A stretch of DNA of 64,000 nucleotides from Trochalopteron elliotii (GCA_024734555.1 JANPWX010000026.1:2127009-2191008), one strand, 5' to 3'; positions 12,295-24,570 are shown, numbered from the stretch's first letter. The notes: generated by a model not told the origin, from the sequence alone. Numbers and translations are program-made.

Positions 12295-13696
12295 CTACAA
12301 AAATAAGGAAAACATTTTTAGTATTCTCAGTTTGGTACAAACTGTTAAAATACTGACTTTAAAAGCATCCAAAGTTCTCTTAACCAGGGTAGTAGGGACA
12401 CTTCCAGAAGGTTAAAGGCAAACTGCAGGAACACCTTTGATTATAATCTGGAACCTCACAGGAGGAAGAATGATACCATGTCCATGTCGAATACAAAAAC
12501 CTTTCAGCTTCTGCTGTCATTACTCTATGTCTAGGAAACAAGCCTAGTCCAGAATTACAGTGAACTAGTTTACAACTACCACAGTCCCACTTTCCAAAGC
12601 CAACATCCCCAAAACTTTCATTTACTTTGCAAAGGAAGGTCATAAAAAATTGGTCTATTCACATTTAGGGGAAAAGAAAAAAAGTACAACACAGTCTAAC
12701 AAAATACTCCAACGCACAGAGATATTTCTAAAATTGTATCCTCTTGAAATGGAAGATAATCCACAATCTTAAATGAGAAAAAAAGCTGGCATAAACAGAA
12801 AATTATTAGCATGAGATAATAAAAACCAAACATGATTCTAGTTATAATATGGTGAAGTTTTACATTCAACCATTGTGGACCTTCAATATCCAGCTGACAA
12901 AATATTAATAAAGATACGAAAACAACACCCAAGACTAAAACATCCTAAAATGCAACTGTGGAAACACTAATGCCAGGCTAGATGCTTTGCTCAAGTTATA
13001 CTTAAAATAACTACAGCATTTAAGAGAAAGCTTTAGTGAAGCCAACAACCTCTGTTTAGAGTGATTTAACTTTGGCTCATGGATTTCATCCTGTTTCACC
13101 ATCCTTTTTCTTATTTTAAAACTTGCTAGTTGAGAGACAAATATGATCTATAATTCACTAAAAATCAAAGCAACAGTCCACAACCATTAGTTGAGGATGA
13201 CAAAGCTGAGAATAAACTAACACCAACACATCTCTCATAACTTACTGTGAGATGTTTTTCAAGTAATGGACTATACCAACGCTAGAAATTTATGAAAGAT
13301 TTGATCACTGTGAAATATTTGTGAATTTAAAATTGCCTAAAAAGTACAGAAATACTTGTTTTCAGACACAATGAAAGAATGTTCTTTGGGGAAAGACAAA
13401 GAATTGATGTCGCAGAGAGAACTGGAATTTAGGAAAGAAAAAGAAAATCCCATCAGATACATTAAGTGCAGAAATATGCTGTACTTGTTAAAACCATGGT
13501 ATAGATAAGAAAAGATACCAGGAGTTACACCCAGTGGCTAAGGCTAAATAGATGTCTCTCATTCTGTAACAAAAAGAATGTCTTTTTCTCACAGTGGAAG
13601 AGGCAAACGTTCAGTTTGAAAAAACAGAAGAAACACACAAGCCAAAGTGCTGCAATTTCACTTAAATTTTGGTCCTTCTGTTCCCTTGTCCTCTAG
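12295..13696. other. A+T-rich DNA, nothing firm
   Basis: No repeat was recognised. Minus strand 12860-12897 has an excellent acceptor-like tract (ATTAATATTTTGTCAG) followed by an open frame starting LDIEGPQWLN. It has only weak donors, so it is not called. The remainder looks like intron. Confidence 0.5.
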
Positions 13697-13739
13697 AGGT
13701 TTGATCCTAGGAAGAGGAGAGGGCACATCAAAGACAAAG
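13697..13739 (+). CDS. candidate plus-strand exon (basic)
   Basis: A near-ideal pyrimidine tract and acceptor (CTTCTGTTCCCTTGTCCTCTAG) precede 43 bases that end at AAG/GTAATT. Two frames are open. The phase-0 reading is strongly basic (RFDPRKRRGHIKDK). Its phase does not join directly to the other plus-strand candidate at 18165. It may be a non-coding exon or a decoy. Confidence 0.22.
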
Positions 13740-13859
13740 GTAATTATGCATGTATTGGGATGGAGGGACCCTGCACATACCAGGTTCTGAAGAGAAAATA
13801 CAGCAGTGGCTCGTCTCTTTACTGTTTTTTTATACAAATAAAAGTGTGTGCAGAGACAT

Positions 13860-14060
13860 GTCTGCTGTAGTCAGTGACCTGCTGGCCTGCCAGACAGGCT
13901 GGAGGTGAGCAGAGGCTCCCGGGAGCCCTGTGCTGGCGGCAGGGTAAGAGGCAAGCCAGACAGTCCCCGTGGCACCACTGACGCTTGCTGCTCATCCAGA
14001 CGTGCCCGACTCCACGGCACAAGCCAACAGCTGCCATGGGAAGCTGGGAGAGCACCACTG
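13860..14060. other. G+C-rich block with perfect palindrome
   Basis: The base composition is clearly richer in G+C than the flanks. A perfect 14-bp palindrome, GGCTCCCGGGAGCC, lies at 13914-13927. I recognise no gene or repeat family. It may be the remnant of an old transposable element. Confidence 0.4.
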
Positions 14061-14434
14061 AGGATTGGATGCTCGTAGCAGCATCTTACGTGGAAAAGAG
14101 CCTGGCCAGAAAGTGCTGCTCTAACTCATTTACAACAAGTCTCTAACGACAAGTAGAGAAAAAAGGAGAGGAACCTTCTGCCACCATCTTGCACGGAGGC
14201 TTCTCTGGAGTGGCAGAGACTACCTGCTGTATTCCCAGAAGAATAGAGAACCATTAAGGATGCTAGCTTACAGACCCAGGAGTGGACCCATGCAGTTTCC
14301 AAAACTGATGGGGGACACAAACCTAGTGACCAACCCTACAGATGTACAAAGGAGTGATGAACACAGGTTGTGTTCCCAGAGAAATTCAGCTGAAGTGACT
14401 CAGTGCAGGGGGAATGCATTAAATCAGGGAAGGG

Positions 14435-14567
14435 AGTCACAGAACCACAGAACGGTTTGGGTTAAAAGGAATGTTAAAGATCATAATTCTGGGCAGGATC
14501 ATAAGGCAGGATCTCCTTCCACTAAGTAAGGTGGTTCAGACCCTCATCCAGCGAAGCCTTAAGTTAT
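14435..14567 (-). mobile_element. CR1 fragment, decayed
   Basis: On the plus strand TCACAGAACCACAGAACGG opens the reverse-complement CR1 3' tail. The GGTTTGGGTT block, the TTAAAGATCAT block, TCCTTCCACTA and a degraded CTCATCCAGC block follow. About 130 bases are recognisable. Divergence is high and there are small insertions, so this is an old 5'-truncated insertion in minus orientation. Confidence 0.88.
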
Positions 14568-15783
14568 TCTGACCAATTGCACAAGCAACAAGGTATGTTT
14601 AGTGAACTCTTTTTCTAAAAGTAAGTAATTCCCTTTAAAATTCAAGCACATTTGTCAAAGATTTGCAAATACAACATCCCATAAGTCCCCAGATGAGGAA
14701 CTGTAGATGGCGGAGGTCCTTGACTAAAAAAATAAGGATAAATAAAAATGAAAAAAATCTAAAGAACTCTAATAAAAGGGAGAGGTGAGGAAAAAACCAC
14801 AATTAATGAAGCCTTTACTTGTGCTTCCATCACAATTGCTGACTAAAGATACCTTGTCACTGAGAGAACTAACGTGAGGGGCTTTTTGTCGATTTGGAAA
14901 AAAAAAAAGGGCAGCAAGAAAACATTCTAACCTCTCAGCTGCCATGCACTGGATGTTTCCAACAAGTGCCAAAGTGAGCTGCTGCCCATTCCTTCAGCGG
15001 TATCTTTCCAGAGGTTTCTGGCAGGGAACAGCTCCCTCTAGCACCAAAAGTCTGGCATTGAAATTGAAGTAGCAAAAAACCAGCAACACTCCTTTCAATC
15101 AACTTCTCCATAATACTGCAAAGTACAAAAAACTACAGTAGAGTCAAAAGAGCAAATATATATTCATAAGTGGTCAGTAGGCTCTGCACACTTTGAGTCA
15201 TTAATGCAGTATAAAGATGAGGAAGGCAATTTTAAGTAAATAAAATCAGAATGTCAAGTTATTGTTGTTAGGTCACATCAGCTTTCCATTTATCTCAGGA
15301 AAAATTACGCTGCACTTACTTGGCAAAAATACTCATTATTGAACACAAATAGCTGTTTCAACTTCTTAATTCAAAGTGAACTGACAGAATGGAAGAGTCC
15401 TTTGGGAACATCTGTGCCAAGTATTGCAATACCCTAAGCAAATTCCAAGTGCTTGAAATGAAACCATTTCACAAAAATAACACACACACACAATAAACTT
15501 AGGCATGTAAGCTATAAATTTTTTTGATTTTTATATTCAAGGCACTTGATAAAAGCTAAACTTCTAAATTTCTTAGGAAAAGAACTCTGTCTTTAAAGGA
15601 CATGACATGCCTATGTGATTTATGCTGAGTAGTAAAGCAGAACCCTTAAAGCAGCAGCTAAATTTAAGCCCACTGTGACTTAGAAAAACACTTCTGCCAG
15701 TTCGCAGTGTCCCTGAAAGCTGCCTCTAGCTAATGCACAGGATATACAGAAGTAGGCATATGACAACAGCACAGATGCTTCCT
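14568..15783. other. A+T-rich DNA, short CA run
   Basis: No exon or repeat family was recognised. A short (CA)n run lies at 15481-15492. A minus-strand frame at 14769-14972 contains a GTATCT donor-like site near 14846 but no credible acceptor. Confidence 0.5.
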
Positions 15784-15945
15784 CGGATGCTGTTTTCACA
15801 AGGCGCGTACCCAAATAACCACCGGAGGGCAGACTGAGCCACCGAAACCTCCGAGAACGTCATTCTCTCCAGTTTCTCCCTTCATTGTTTCGAATGTAAC
15901 TTAGTAAGAGTTTGAACACGCTAAGGGGACCAACGCGAATCACCA
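15784..15945. other. CpG-containing patch
   Basis: About eleven CpG dinucleotides fall in 160 bases (for example within GGCGCGTACC, ACCACCGGAGG, CCTCCGAGAACGTC and CAACGCGAATC), whereas the surrounding kilobases contain very few. It is too short and not G+C-rich enough for a classical CpG island. It may be an unmethylated regulatory site, a young insertion, or the 5' part of an exon. A good minus-strand donor (GTAAGTAGTC) lies just beyond it at about 15991. Confidence 0.45.
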
Positions 15946-16460
15946 CCACTACAACTGGTTAAATATTCTGCTACAGGAAGGACTACTTACCCAAAAGTGC
16001 AGAGAAACTACCAGCTTTCTGCTTTCTAGTTTTATCCAGCCAGCAGAATTTTAAAACAGAAAAAAAAAAAAAAAAGCCTCAGCTGATCTTGCTACACAAA
16101 GGTTGTGGCAACAGCTTGAAAAAACATCTCAATGGAAACTCCAAACCCAAAAACTAAATGCAAAGCCCATATCAGCGCAGCTTTTAAAGCATGTTTTTAT
16201 TTAAATGAAAGCGAAAAGACTGAAATCTAATCTACACTTAAATCTGTACTGCAGCCAAAGTCATATGCCTGGGTTGCTGTGTGGGAAGTAGCACGAAATT
16301 TGTTTAATTCAGTGTTATTTCTTAATTTACTTGTTTCCGTGGTGTCAGATGGATCACTTTAAAGTTCTGACTGTACTTTGAAACAAAACAGAAACACTCA
16401 AGTTTTAACACAGCTCAACTTCAATTAGATCTGCAGAAACATACTGGTCTGCAACCTTAC

Positions 16461-16528
16461 CTCTGCTCTCCATTCTAATAAAAGTCTGTCTATGTTTATG
16501 CCCAGACTTTCTATCCATTTGATTTGTG
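16461..16528 (-). CDS. candidate internal coding exon (coiled-coil-like)
   Basis: On the minus strand 68 open bases end at a strong donor (GAG/GTAAGG). They encode 22 residues including QIKWIESLGINIDRLLLEW, a leucine-rich amphipathic helix. The acceptor is less ideal (pyrimidine-rich GGGTTTCTCTGGTTTGTG, then TTTGAAG). The segment begins with two bases that complete a codon. That fits the single base left by 26226-26309 or by 24571-24601 and gives Ala. It ends at a codon boundary, compatible with 12224-12294 or 11565-11657. The protein is not recognised. Confidence 0.4.
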
Positions 16529-18164
16529 CTTCAAACGTATTTGCCAGTTACACAAACCAGAGAAACCCAAAGCCAAATGCTGGCCCCAAATTCATACTAA
16601 CTTAATGAAGACATTTTTACTTCATTAAGATGATAGAGATGTGAAAATTTGCTGTTTAGAACTGAAAGACTTAAACCTCTCTAAAAATTGCAAGCTTACA
16701 CTGGTTTCAGTCCTGGTTTGCACTAAGGTGTGAAACTACAGGCCAAACTCAACTATTCATCCTTGCCACAGTTAAGCAAAATCCTGAGAAATTCCTTGCT
16801 CTCCAAGTAAGAAATTCACTCATTTCTGTGATGTGGCAAACAAGCAGAGAGCAGCTTTCATCTTATAATAGTTTGGTTTCTTTCAAATCAAATGGCAAAA
16901 ATAAAAAATAAGCTAACTCCTCAATTCACAGTCTTGAAGGAGGGGAAAAAAGAGCAACTTTTCAAAGCACCCAATATTCACCTGAGGCTCAAAAAGATCT
17001 GCATGCTGAGAGGACAATGTATTCTGAAAGGCTGATCTCTTAAAAATAACCCATCTTTAGTTCACACTCAGCCAACCACCAGGAGAACCAGGCTCCAAGG
17101 GGATGGGGTGTACTCACTCCCCATCACATGTGGCCACTCCAAACCACATCCCAAGCCCAAGTTCATGCTGTGAAGACAGGAGGTCCCACCTGGTCCCTGC
17201 CACCTCCCCAGCTCCAGGGTGAGCACTTGCTTGCAGGGACCCAATTTCAAGCCACTCTCTTGACAGCATGAGACCCATGAGCTCCAGTGTCGAGGTCATG
17301 GAGACATCCCTCCTGCAGCCCAGAGGAGGTGGGACCTCAAAGTCTTTGATGGGTTTCAACAGACCATGAAACTGCTGGCAGGAAAAGAGGCATTTCTATA
17401 TGGCTGACTGAACAGTTATTTCAGCTCAGACTGGGACCTCCCCAAACTGTGATGTACTAACAGGAGCAGCAATGCCAAGTTTTTTCTTCTTATTGGGCAA
17501 CAAAGCCACAATCCAAACCCAGGTTGTTGAAGTCCTGCCTCTCTTTCATTGTAGCTGTAGGATCCTCTCTTTTTCCCTATTCTTCACATACCCAGCACCC
17601 GAAATCATATGACCCTCAGCCACTAGGGTAGCTATACCAAGCACTTACATTCCTTTTTTTTCACTCTGCTATTGATTTAGCCTGTCAGGCTGCCTGTACT
17701 GGCTCACCGAGGCCAAAGCAGTGCCAGCATCACCAAAAGAAAGAGACTGTACTACAGCAACATCAATCCCATCTGGCTTACACAAAAACTTCCATGGGCA
17801 CAGAAGAGCTGTGGCCACTCCCACAGAGTTTTGTTCACATCTGGTTCACACTAAAACACCAGGCTCTCCCCAGGGCAGCTCAGGAGATGACACAAGTCAC
17901 TGCCTTCAGAGACAGCAAGGTGTGCAGGCAGACAGGGCAGGGCAGGTAGTGGGGGAGCAGCCCAGCCAAACCTCCCTCTGCAGGCAAGACCTGAGAGGAA
18001 CTAAACACTCAACACCTATGAGTGAGCTCACATCTTGCAAATACTGACCTGCAAAATACAGGAGCAAACCACAAAAACTGATTTCCACGGTGACAGAAAA
18101 ATCCAATATTGCTGATACCAAAATCACTGCTATGCACTCATGAATATTTCATCTTCACCTCCAG
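16529..18164. other. mixed DNA with two G+C-richer blocks
   Basis: Positions 17060-17360 and 17700-18050 are richer in G+C than average and hold overlapping open frames on both strands without splice logic, so composition is the likely cause. Minus strand 16997-17038 has acceptor (CAGCCTTTCAG), a 42-base open segment (NTLSSQHADLFEPQ) and donor (CAG/GTGAAT). Its phase does not fit either neighbouring candidate exon. Confidence 0.4.
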
Positions 18165-18225
18165 TGTGCCAGCAGTGGAAAAAAACCTGAACACACTCAT
18201 GACTGCTGTGCAGGAGCATGCCCAG
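18165..18225 (+). CDS. candidate plus-strand coding exon
   Basis: Plus-strand acceptor TTTCATCTTCACCTCCAG is followed by 61 bases ending at CAG/GTATGT, both strong signals. The open frame begins one base into a codon and encodes 20 residues including VEKNLNTLMTAVQEHAQ, a helix-like segment. No neighbouring plus-strand exon with matching phase was found, so it may belong to a gene whose other exons are far away. Otherwise it is a decoy. The product is unrecognised. Confidence 0.28.
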
Positions 18226-18794
18226 GTATGTACACGCTTATCACTGAGCCATAAAGAGATTAAAAAGAAGTATTTGTCTGCAAATTTTTAACATTCTTTT
18301 TCTTACACCAGGACCTTCAAATTCAGGTGTAGGTGCTGCCACAAGGGAAGTCTGCCAGTATCCAGCCTATCATACCATCAATTTGAGATTAATTTTTCTT
18401 TTTAACTTTACTGTAAGCTACAATAACATTTCTCTGCAAGCCATTCTTACTATTGTGCATAAAGATCTGTGGCTCAAAATAAACTAAAGCTGAAGTTATT
18501 GGAAATAATTTATTGATGCTGAATTGGCAGCTATACAAGAAGAAATTAAATATTTAAGTGAAATTACATATGTTTAATGACCTTCATTAGTTCTTACATG
18601 AATGAAATTCCATGGGCCATGTATTAAGGAAGAACATAAGTTTTGTAAATTTACCTGAAAGTTATGAAAAATCTTACCATCTTAACCTGTATGCATTTAT
18701 CTCAACATGCATTATATTCTGGGAAATTCACAACAAAACATCACTCCACAGCAACCAGGCATGACTAGGCTTGGGAACCAGCTTTCTCCAGAAG

Positions 18795-18840
18795 GGAGCT
18801 TACAGGTCATCTAGCCAACCCAAGCCTTCACTTCCTTGAG
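18795..18840 (-). mobile_element. possible short CR1 remnant
   Basis: AGGTCATCTAGCCAACCC resembles the CR1 tail segment AGGTCATCTAGTCCAACCC in reverse-complement orientation. No longer match can be followed on either side. It is a small decayed fragment if real. Confidence 0.35.
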
Positions 18841-21800
18841 ACAGTGGAAAAGAGATATTGTATTGATCTTGTTAAGAGTTGTTGACACACAAAAATTGTT
18901 ATTTTCAGTTCTACTGTAGGGAGGGTGGGGATATTTGTTCTGGGTTACAGGCGGAATTTTTAAACTGGATTAGAAACAGGAGGAACAGGCAATTTTAATC
19001 TGGAACTGAAGCACCCGTGCGTGAAGCTAATCAGGAGCAACTCCAAAACCCCATAAAGAAAAAGGAGAAATCCCATTTTCCTGGGAGTAGTCCCAGCACA
19101 GAACAGAAATATGCTTTTCCAAAGACTTAACTGAATTACTGCTACAATGTCAGATGCTGGAGAAACACCACAGGATCACAGTAAAATAACTGCAGAGAAA
19201 TATGATGTTTCAGCTGGATACTGAAATCAGCTTTCCCGTCTTTCAAAAACACACTATTTTTTTTGTGAATTATTTTCTTTCTGAAGAGCTTCCCTCAAAA
19301 GACAATTTCATTACAGGCTCATTTCTGCATTTTAGATTTTTTTTAATAATTGGAAACGTACAAAAAATGAGTTGGAAGGTTCAACAACCCACCCACACTA
19401 ACAGACTTTTAACACTGTCTCAAGAGTAGTCCAATTGATTCAACATATCCTGCTGGTCATAAAGCTTTCAGCAGAATAGAGAAAAAAAAATTAAGACATT
19501 CATTATTATAATCATCCCATAAGATAGGGGGATGAACATGGAAAGGGTAGACGGGAAATTAAAGCCTGCCATGCCATAGAAGTCCATGAGCAAACTAACG
19601 AGCATAGGAAATTACAGGGTAGGGTAAGTGCAGTGCATTTCTTTTCTGCTTTCCGGACTCTGAGAAGTCAGACAATTAAATGCTTAACACAAAAGCCCAA
19701 GTTCTGTAGTCAGAAATTCAAAGGTTCATTGCATGTCCAAATGCAAGAAAAACAGTTCCACCACAAAAGATCATTCCTACTGATAGCATAGTCCATAATT
19801 AAAAAAGGCACTTCAGTTATTCACCATTAAAAATATATGTAGTTGCCTTTTTGCATCTTTTCAATATTTATTGCCAGTAGCTGGAGGTTTGTATTAAGGC
19901 TGTTAAATCCATTTTCACATTCATTGTACAAATATTCACATCTTTTGTTGCAGAGGGCTTTTTTTTTAATGCTAAGGAGAGCTTCAAATTGTTTTGAGAT
20001 AGGGTTATTTATTCCATGTTTTTCATTAGCTATATGAAATAATACTCAGTATCCTATTAAACAAAAATCAATCTTGCACTAACAAAGAGATCAGCTACTA
20101 AACATGGTGGTACTTATTTTTAAACAACTACTTGTAGTAGAGACCAATTTTATGTAAGTTTATTCAAATATACAGCACTAATTGGCAGCTTTCAATTAAA
20201 AAAAAAAAACTTAAAAAATCAGCAACTGAAAATGGAAAAATGAAGTGATACACAAATGTCCTGGAGTTGATAGTCAAAAACTAACTCTTAGCTGGCACCA
20301 AGTTGCGATGGCAGAAGCACTTTAAAGGACATCAGCCTAGAGATCAACATCACAAAGAACAACTAAGGTGACCAGGAAAAAAAGACCATGGTGTAAGGTT
20401 GCCTTCCACAAACTGGGTCAGTAGTTAGCTGTGCTTAGAGGATTCCCCAAGAGCTGAGAGCAATATTAAGATATGATAGGTCTCAGACACTTTTAGTGGT
20501 GCGTTTGGGGGGCTTTTTTAAGACTGCTTTTTTAAGACAGGTTTCAAAGCAGGCAGGTTAATATCCATGATACCAGTCTACTCACAAGGACTATAGTTCA
20601 CACAACCTAGGAATAATCAAGCCAGTCAAACAACTTGCCATGAAAGAAGCACATCACTACAAACTTGACCTACACAATACCATCATATAAACTCCTTTAT
20701 AGTGGGCAAGGGAAATCTATTTTTCAAAAAAATTTAAGTTTCTGTAAAGCCTAGGTCCTGGTACTTCAACATCATAGCCACAGCTACACAGTATTCCTTC
20801 TTCAAATGCATCATTAAAAGTGTTGTGATCATTACAAAAATCCCAACAAGGTACACTTTTTAGCATACTGGTATTCATAGTGGATGAACACATGTCGGAC
20901 CAGATGTGTTAAATAGGGTGGGTATTCCAAATCATGGGCAAAAATGTCACGGTGACATAGAAGAGGTGCCTTTCATCAGCTGGTAATGTGGTAATTGCTC
21001 CTGTGACTACTTTAGGCTTTCCATTATGAATGAACTGTAAATTCAGTCCCAGGATAAGGCAGAAACATGCCTGAGCTGATGAAGGGGTAAACCCAGTAAG
21101 CCACCTCTGCACAATCACCTGTGATCATCTGTCTGCATCTGAAGCTGTAACAGTCCCAACTGCTCACATTTGTCCAACTTCTCAGACATAACTGCATTAC
21201 ACCTTGCTTTTAAAAAAAGACCTTGGAATCTCCTTGTGCTATTGGGAAGGAGCAGCCCAGCAATGATATGGGGGTTTCAGCACAGTCCTGAGCACTGAAT
21301 GTCATCACACTTCACCCTCTGATTTGTGCATTTTCTTCCTCACCAACCAAAACCAAACAAAGCCCAAAACTACCCAGAAACACAACCTCAACCTTCGTCA
21401 AGAAAAATCAATTCTCAGGCACAATTCAATCCCAACCCAGCCAGCAATACAGTCTTTTCAGAACTACCCAGAGCATCAGAGCCACCTCCACTTTGTAAAC
21501 TGGAGTTTTCTAGAAGCCCTTGATGCCAGGGGAGACCCTGACCACTCCTCCAGAGGTTATTGTCACAAACCACGGAGCTGGGCTTAAGCACTGAGGAGCT
21601 CCAGGCTGCAGCTCCTGGCTTATTACCATGACAACTCACATCCAGAAACAAAAGGAACCCACACGCGTTGAGAACTGTGCTCTGCCAGAACTTACTACGA
21701 AAATATCTCGGTAGTACTATAACCAACAGAAAATACAGTGACTTGTTTTCTGTGGCTGGCTTACAATCATTTTATATTGCTGGCTTACAACCAATCAAAG

Positions 21801-22329
21801 CAAAAACACAAAACAAACAAAACAAAAATAAAGTTCCCCTTTCTAACCACAAAGGCAACAGAGGGTATTTGCTGAAGTAAAATTGCACTATTTCTTTTTG
21901 CTTTTGAGAGTTTGGGATTTTTTTAATGGGAAATTATGTTGCTCAGTTTCTTTGTATTTATGAATTTAAAAAAAAAAGCGCAGGTACAAGAAAATCATAA
22001 GGAAGAGGGAGAAAACATTACACTACAACTAATTTCAACAGTTTATACCCCAATATATACATCCTTTATATTCATGTTTTCAAAGAAAGCATTAAAATTC
22101 ATTTAGACAGATAGAATTTTTCCAGTTGAACACACAAGATAGACAAGAGTCACGTCGGTTTTTTGGTTAGCAGATACATTTCCAGCATATTTCAGAGCAT
22201 TGCTTTCAAAAGATATAAATCTTACTTGAAACATCAACAGTAGGTCACATGAAAATTATTCCCAGGCTATCAGGCAAATGATCATACTGAAGTACATATT
22301 TGCATGTCAAATCATTCTTCACCCAAAAA
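18841..22329. other. unique DNA, no supported gene
   Basis: The stretch is A+T-rich and intron-like. A minus-strand frame of 69 codons at 20909-21118 reads plausibly protein-like (for example ITTLPADERHLFYVTV) but lacks clear splice sites or a start context. It could be a decayed retrocopy. Simple A/T tracts occur near 19935, 20200 and 21970. Confidence 0.5.
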
Positions 22330-22461
22330 TTAGTATCTCAAAAGCTACTGGTGATCACATCCTTCCAGAGCTGGCATTACTCCTCTGTGTAAAGGAGATG
22401 AACAGACAACTAACTGAAGTCCTAAAGTACTTTCTACAGAGTATTCATCAAGCCTGAATTT
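22330..22461 (+). repeat. inverted-repeat arm, left
   Basis: This is the left arm of the inverted pair. Similarity is strongest from about 22349 to 22461 and weaker out to 22330, where ATCTCAAA is still shared with the other arm. Confidence 0.85.
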
Positions 22462-22905
22462 TTTTCTTAGCTCAGGTATTTTCTGAAACAGAGACTGCAT
22501 TTAATAACTCCAAATTATTATCTTTTGGGATTTTTGAGGGGGGTTTTTTCCTCTTCCTATAAGCAATGGTAGAATTCTGAGAGGGACGTAAGTTTCAGGT
22601 TTGGTTTTTTTAAGTATTACTCGGGGTTGAATCAATTTCCATATTTCAGACGGGCTTATGGAGGTCACTGCTCTGATCTGACTTTAGCACACGTTTTTAC
22701 TCTTAAAGCAGAACACCAATCACCTAAGAAATTTGCACTTCAAATGGGCAAACATCCACCGACGTCAGGCTTCTGCAGGATCACGGTGCTGGTGAAGCAC
22801 GGCCCCTCTCAGGCCAACGCACTGAGATGTAAATGCAGCTCCGAGTACCATAAAACCAGATGGAAAACACAAGCCCTTCCACTGCTGAATGGGTTGGACT
22901 TTCAT

Positions 22906-23027
22906 AAATTCAGGGTTGATGATTATTCTGTGGAAAGTACTTTAGAACTTCAATTGTTTGTTCGCCTCCTTTACGCAGAGGAGTAATGCCAGCTCTGGGA
23001 GGATGTGACCACCGCATTTGAGATTAA
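22906..23027 (-). repeat. inverted-repeat arm, right
   Basis: This is the reverse-complement partner of the left arm. It lacks a three-base and a four-base segment present on the left. It ends at TTTGAGATTAA, immediately before a perfect hairpin. Confidence 0.85.
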
Positions 23028-23057
23028 GATGCTCTCTCGGGCACTGGGAGAGCATCT
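23027..23057. repeat. perfect 10-bp hairpin at element edge
   Basis: AGATGCTCTC at 23027-23036 is the exact reverse complement of GAGAGCATCT at 23048-23057, around an 11-base loop. It abuts the outer end of the right arm, so it may be part of the element or its insertion site. Confidence 0.8.
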
Positions 23058-24570
23058 GTCACCTCAGTGAGCAAACCCCGCTTGGCACAGCTGCCTGCTC
23101 TCTGTCTCGGGCTTCTGCTGTGACCCCTTAATGGTCCAAGTCCAACAAGCACAACCCGTGCAGGCACCCACAGGCACTGCACCAATGCCAGGGCCCGTGG
23201 GACCACCCTGGCTGGGCGGCAAAGCAGGCGGATGAGCTGGGCTCAGCCCGTCTGCTCTGCCTCTGCCTGTTAAGGTGAAGGGACACAGACCAGCTGCAGC
23301 TTAAGTAACACATCACTGCCCTTAGAGGGAAGGACTTGAGTGTCTTGGTTCAGTCTCACCTGGCACGGCACCCACAAGGGAAAAACCATCAGGAAATCGC
23401 ACGGAAGTTTAAAGAAGACAAGTCACACAGTGAAACTTTACTCTGCCAGCCCCCAAAAAATCCCTTCTGGGGGAACAAACCATTCAGCTGGTTTGTCTGT
23501 ACTGTTAAACCATAGGAGAGAATCTGGAACCACCCTTCTCAAATATCCCCCCATTAGCAGCTCTAGACAGCTCTTTCTCAGCTCTTTGAAATCCTTTTCA
23601 TCCCATCACACCTGCTTGAATGCAACCATCAGATCCAAATCCATCTCCATGCATCAGACTGCTCAACACCAGGACCTAACACCTATACCGTTTGTCAAAT
23701 ATCCAGCTCCATGCCTTAAACACTGCATTTTTACCACAGAGCTGGTCACAGACATGATTTTCACTCACTGTCACACACAAAGGAGAATCTGAAAAGGCTG
23801 CAAGCTGTGAATTAAGCTGATCTACCACATACTCTGTTCCCTGATTTAGCTGGCTCTGTATGTGTTTTTCAGTAACTCTACCAACCATAAAGACATAGAG
23901 ATTTTGGCAGTTTTTGGTTGGGTTTTTTTTGTGACCAGAGACTTCCTAGGTAAGAACACAAGGCATCACAATAGCACGACTGCTCTAGGCTACCCTACAA
24001 ACCATCTACTGAACCAGAGTTTAATTTCTACGAACTCCTAGTGAAACATGTGGCTGTCATGTCACAGCTGATTTTTTTTTTTTTTTACCGAAGTTCAAAA
24101 ACGTCCCTCCATATGTTATACGCGTTTCTCTCCCCAGAAGCCCCAACAAAGACGGACATTTCCAAGTCAGCAGGTGGTGCAGCCTCCAAAGAACCAACAG
24201 CAAGGGTTGCGGGATTGAAAATCCAAACACACCGACACATGAAAACCCTGTCCACAGGACAACAGCAGGCAGCCTCTCAGAATCTTAATCCAACCCATAT
24301 TAAAGGGAAAGAGGGTTTTCCATAGTCTTTCCAGAGCAGGACCATATGTCCCATGCTTTGCTCAGTGCAAGTTAAACACGTGTTAGAGATATAACACTGA
24401 ATTCCTCTTGTATAATAAGATACACACCCCTTGGTTTCATAACAGAGTAATTTGGCCTAGTTCTTCAGCATCATTTTTTATAAACATTTAAACCAGTTCT
24501 TGATATGTAAAAATTTGCCGGTTGATTTGCAAACTAATTTAGACTGAGCATATGACAGCCATCCACTTAC
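23058..24570. other. G+C-richer then A+T-rich DNA, no supported gene
   Basis: Positions 23060-23330 are G+C-richer with short frames on both strands and no splice logic. A plus-strand frame of 150 codons (23340-23792) is Ser/Thr/His-rich and shows no motif. A T run lies at about 24070-24086. Confidence 0.45.

Larger units (their letters stand above)
22330..23027. mobile_element. unclassified element with long inverted arms
   Basis: A left arm (22330-22461) and a right arm (22906-23027) are inverted copies of each other over about 110 to 130 bases. They share the blocks CAGAGCTGGCATTACTCCTC, TAAAGTACTTTC and CCTGAATTT. I count about eleven substitutions over the best 105 positions, mostly transitions, plus short gaps. 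The 444-base spacer is CpG-containing and holds no transposase-like frame. Its 119-codon plus-strand frame has no recognised motif. The structure fits a non-autonomous DNA transposon with long terminal inverted repeats, or two oppositely oriented copies of an unnamed repeat. Clear target-site duplications were not found. The arm ends do not match the hAT or mariner termini known to me. Confidence 0.6.

Noticed and set aside
22627..22986. 119-codon frame inside the inverted-arm element
   Set aside because: No transposase or other motif. The frame runs into the right arm, so it is unlikely to be a gene.
23340..23792. Plus-strand frame of 150 codons
   Set aside because: Ser/Thr/His-rich without motifs. 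It overlaps an opposite-strand frame and looks composition-driven.
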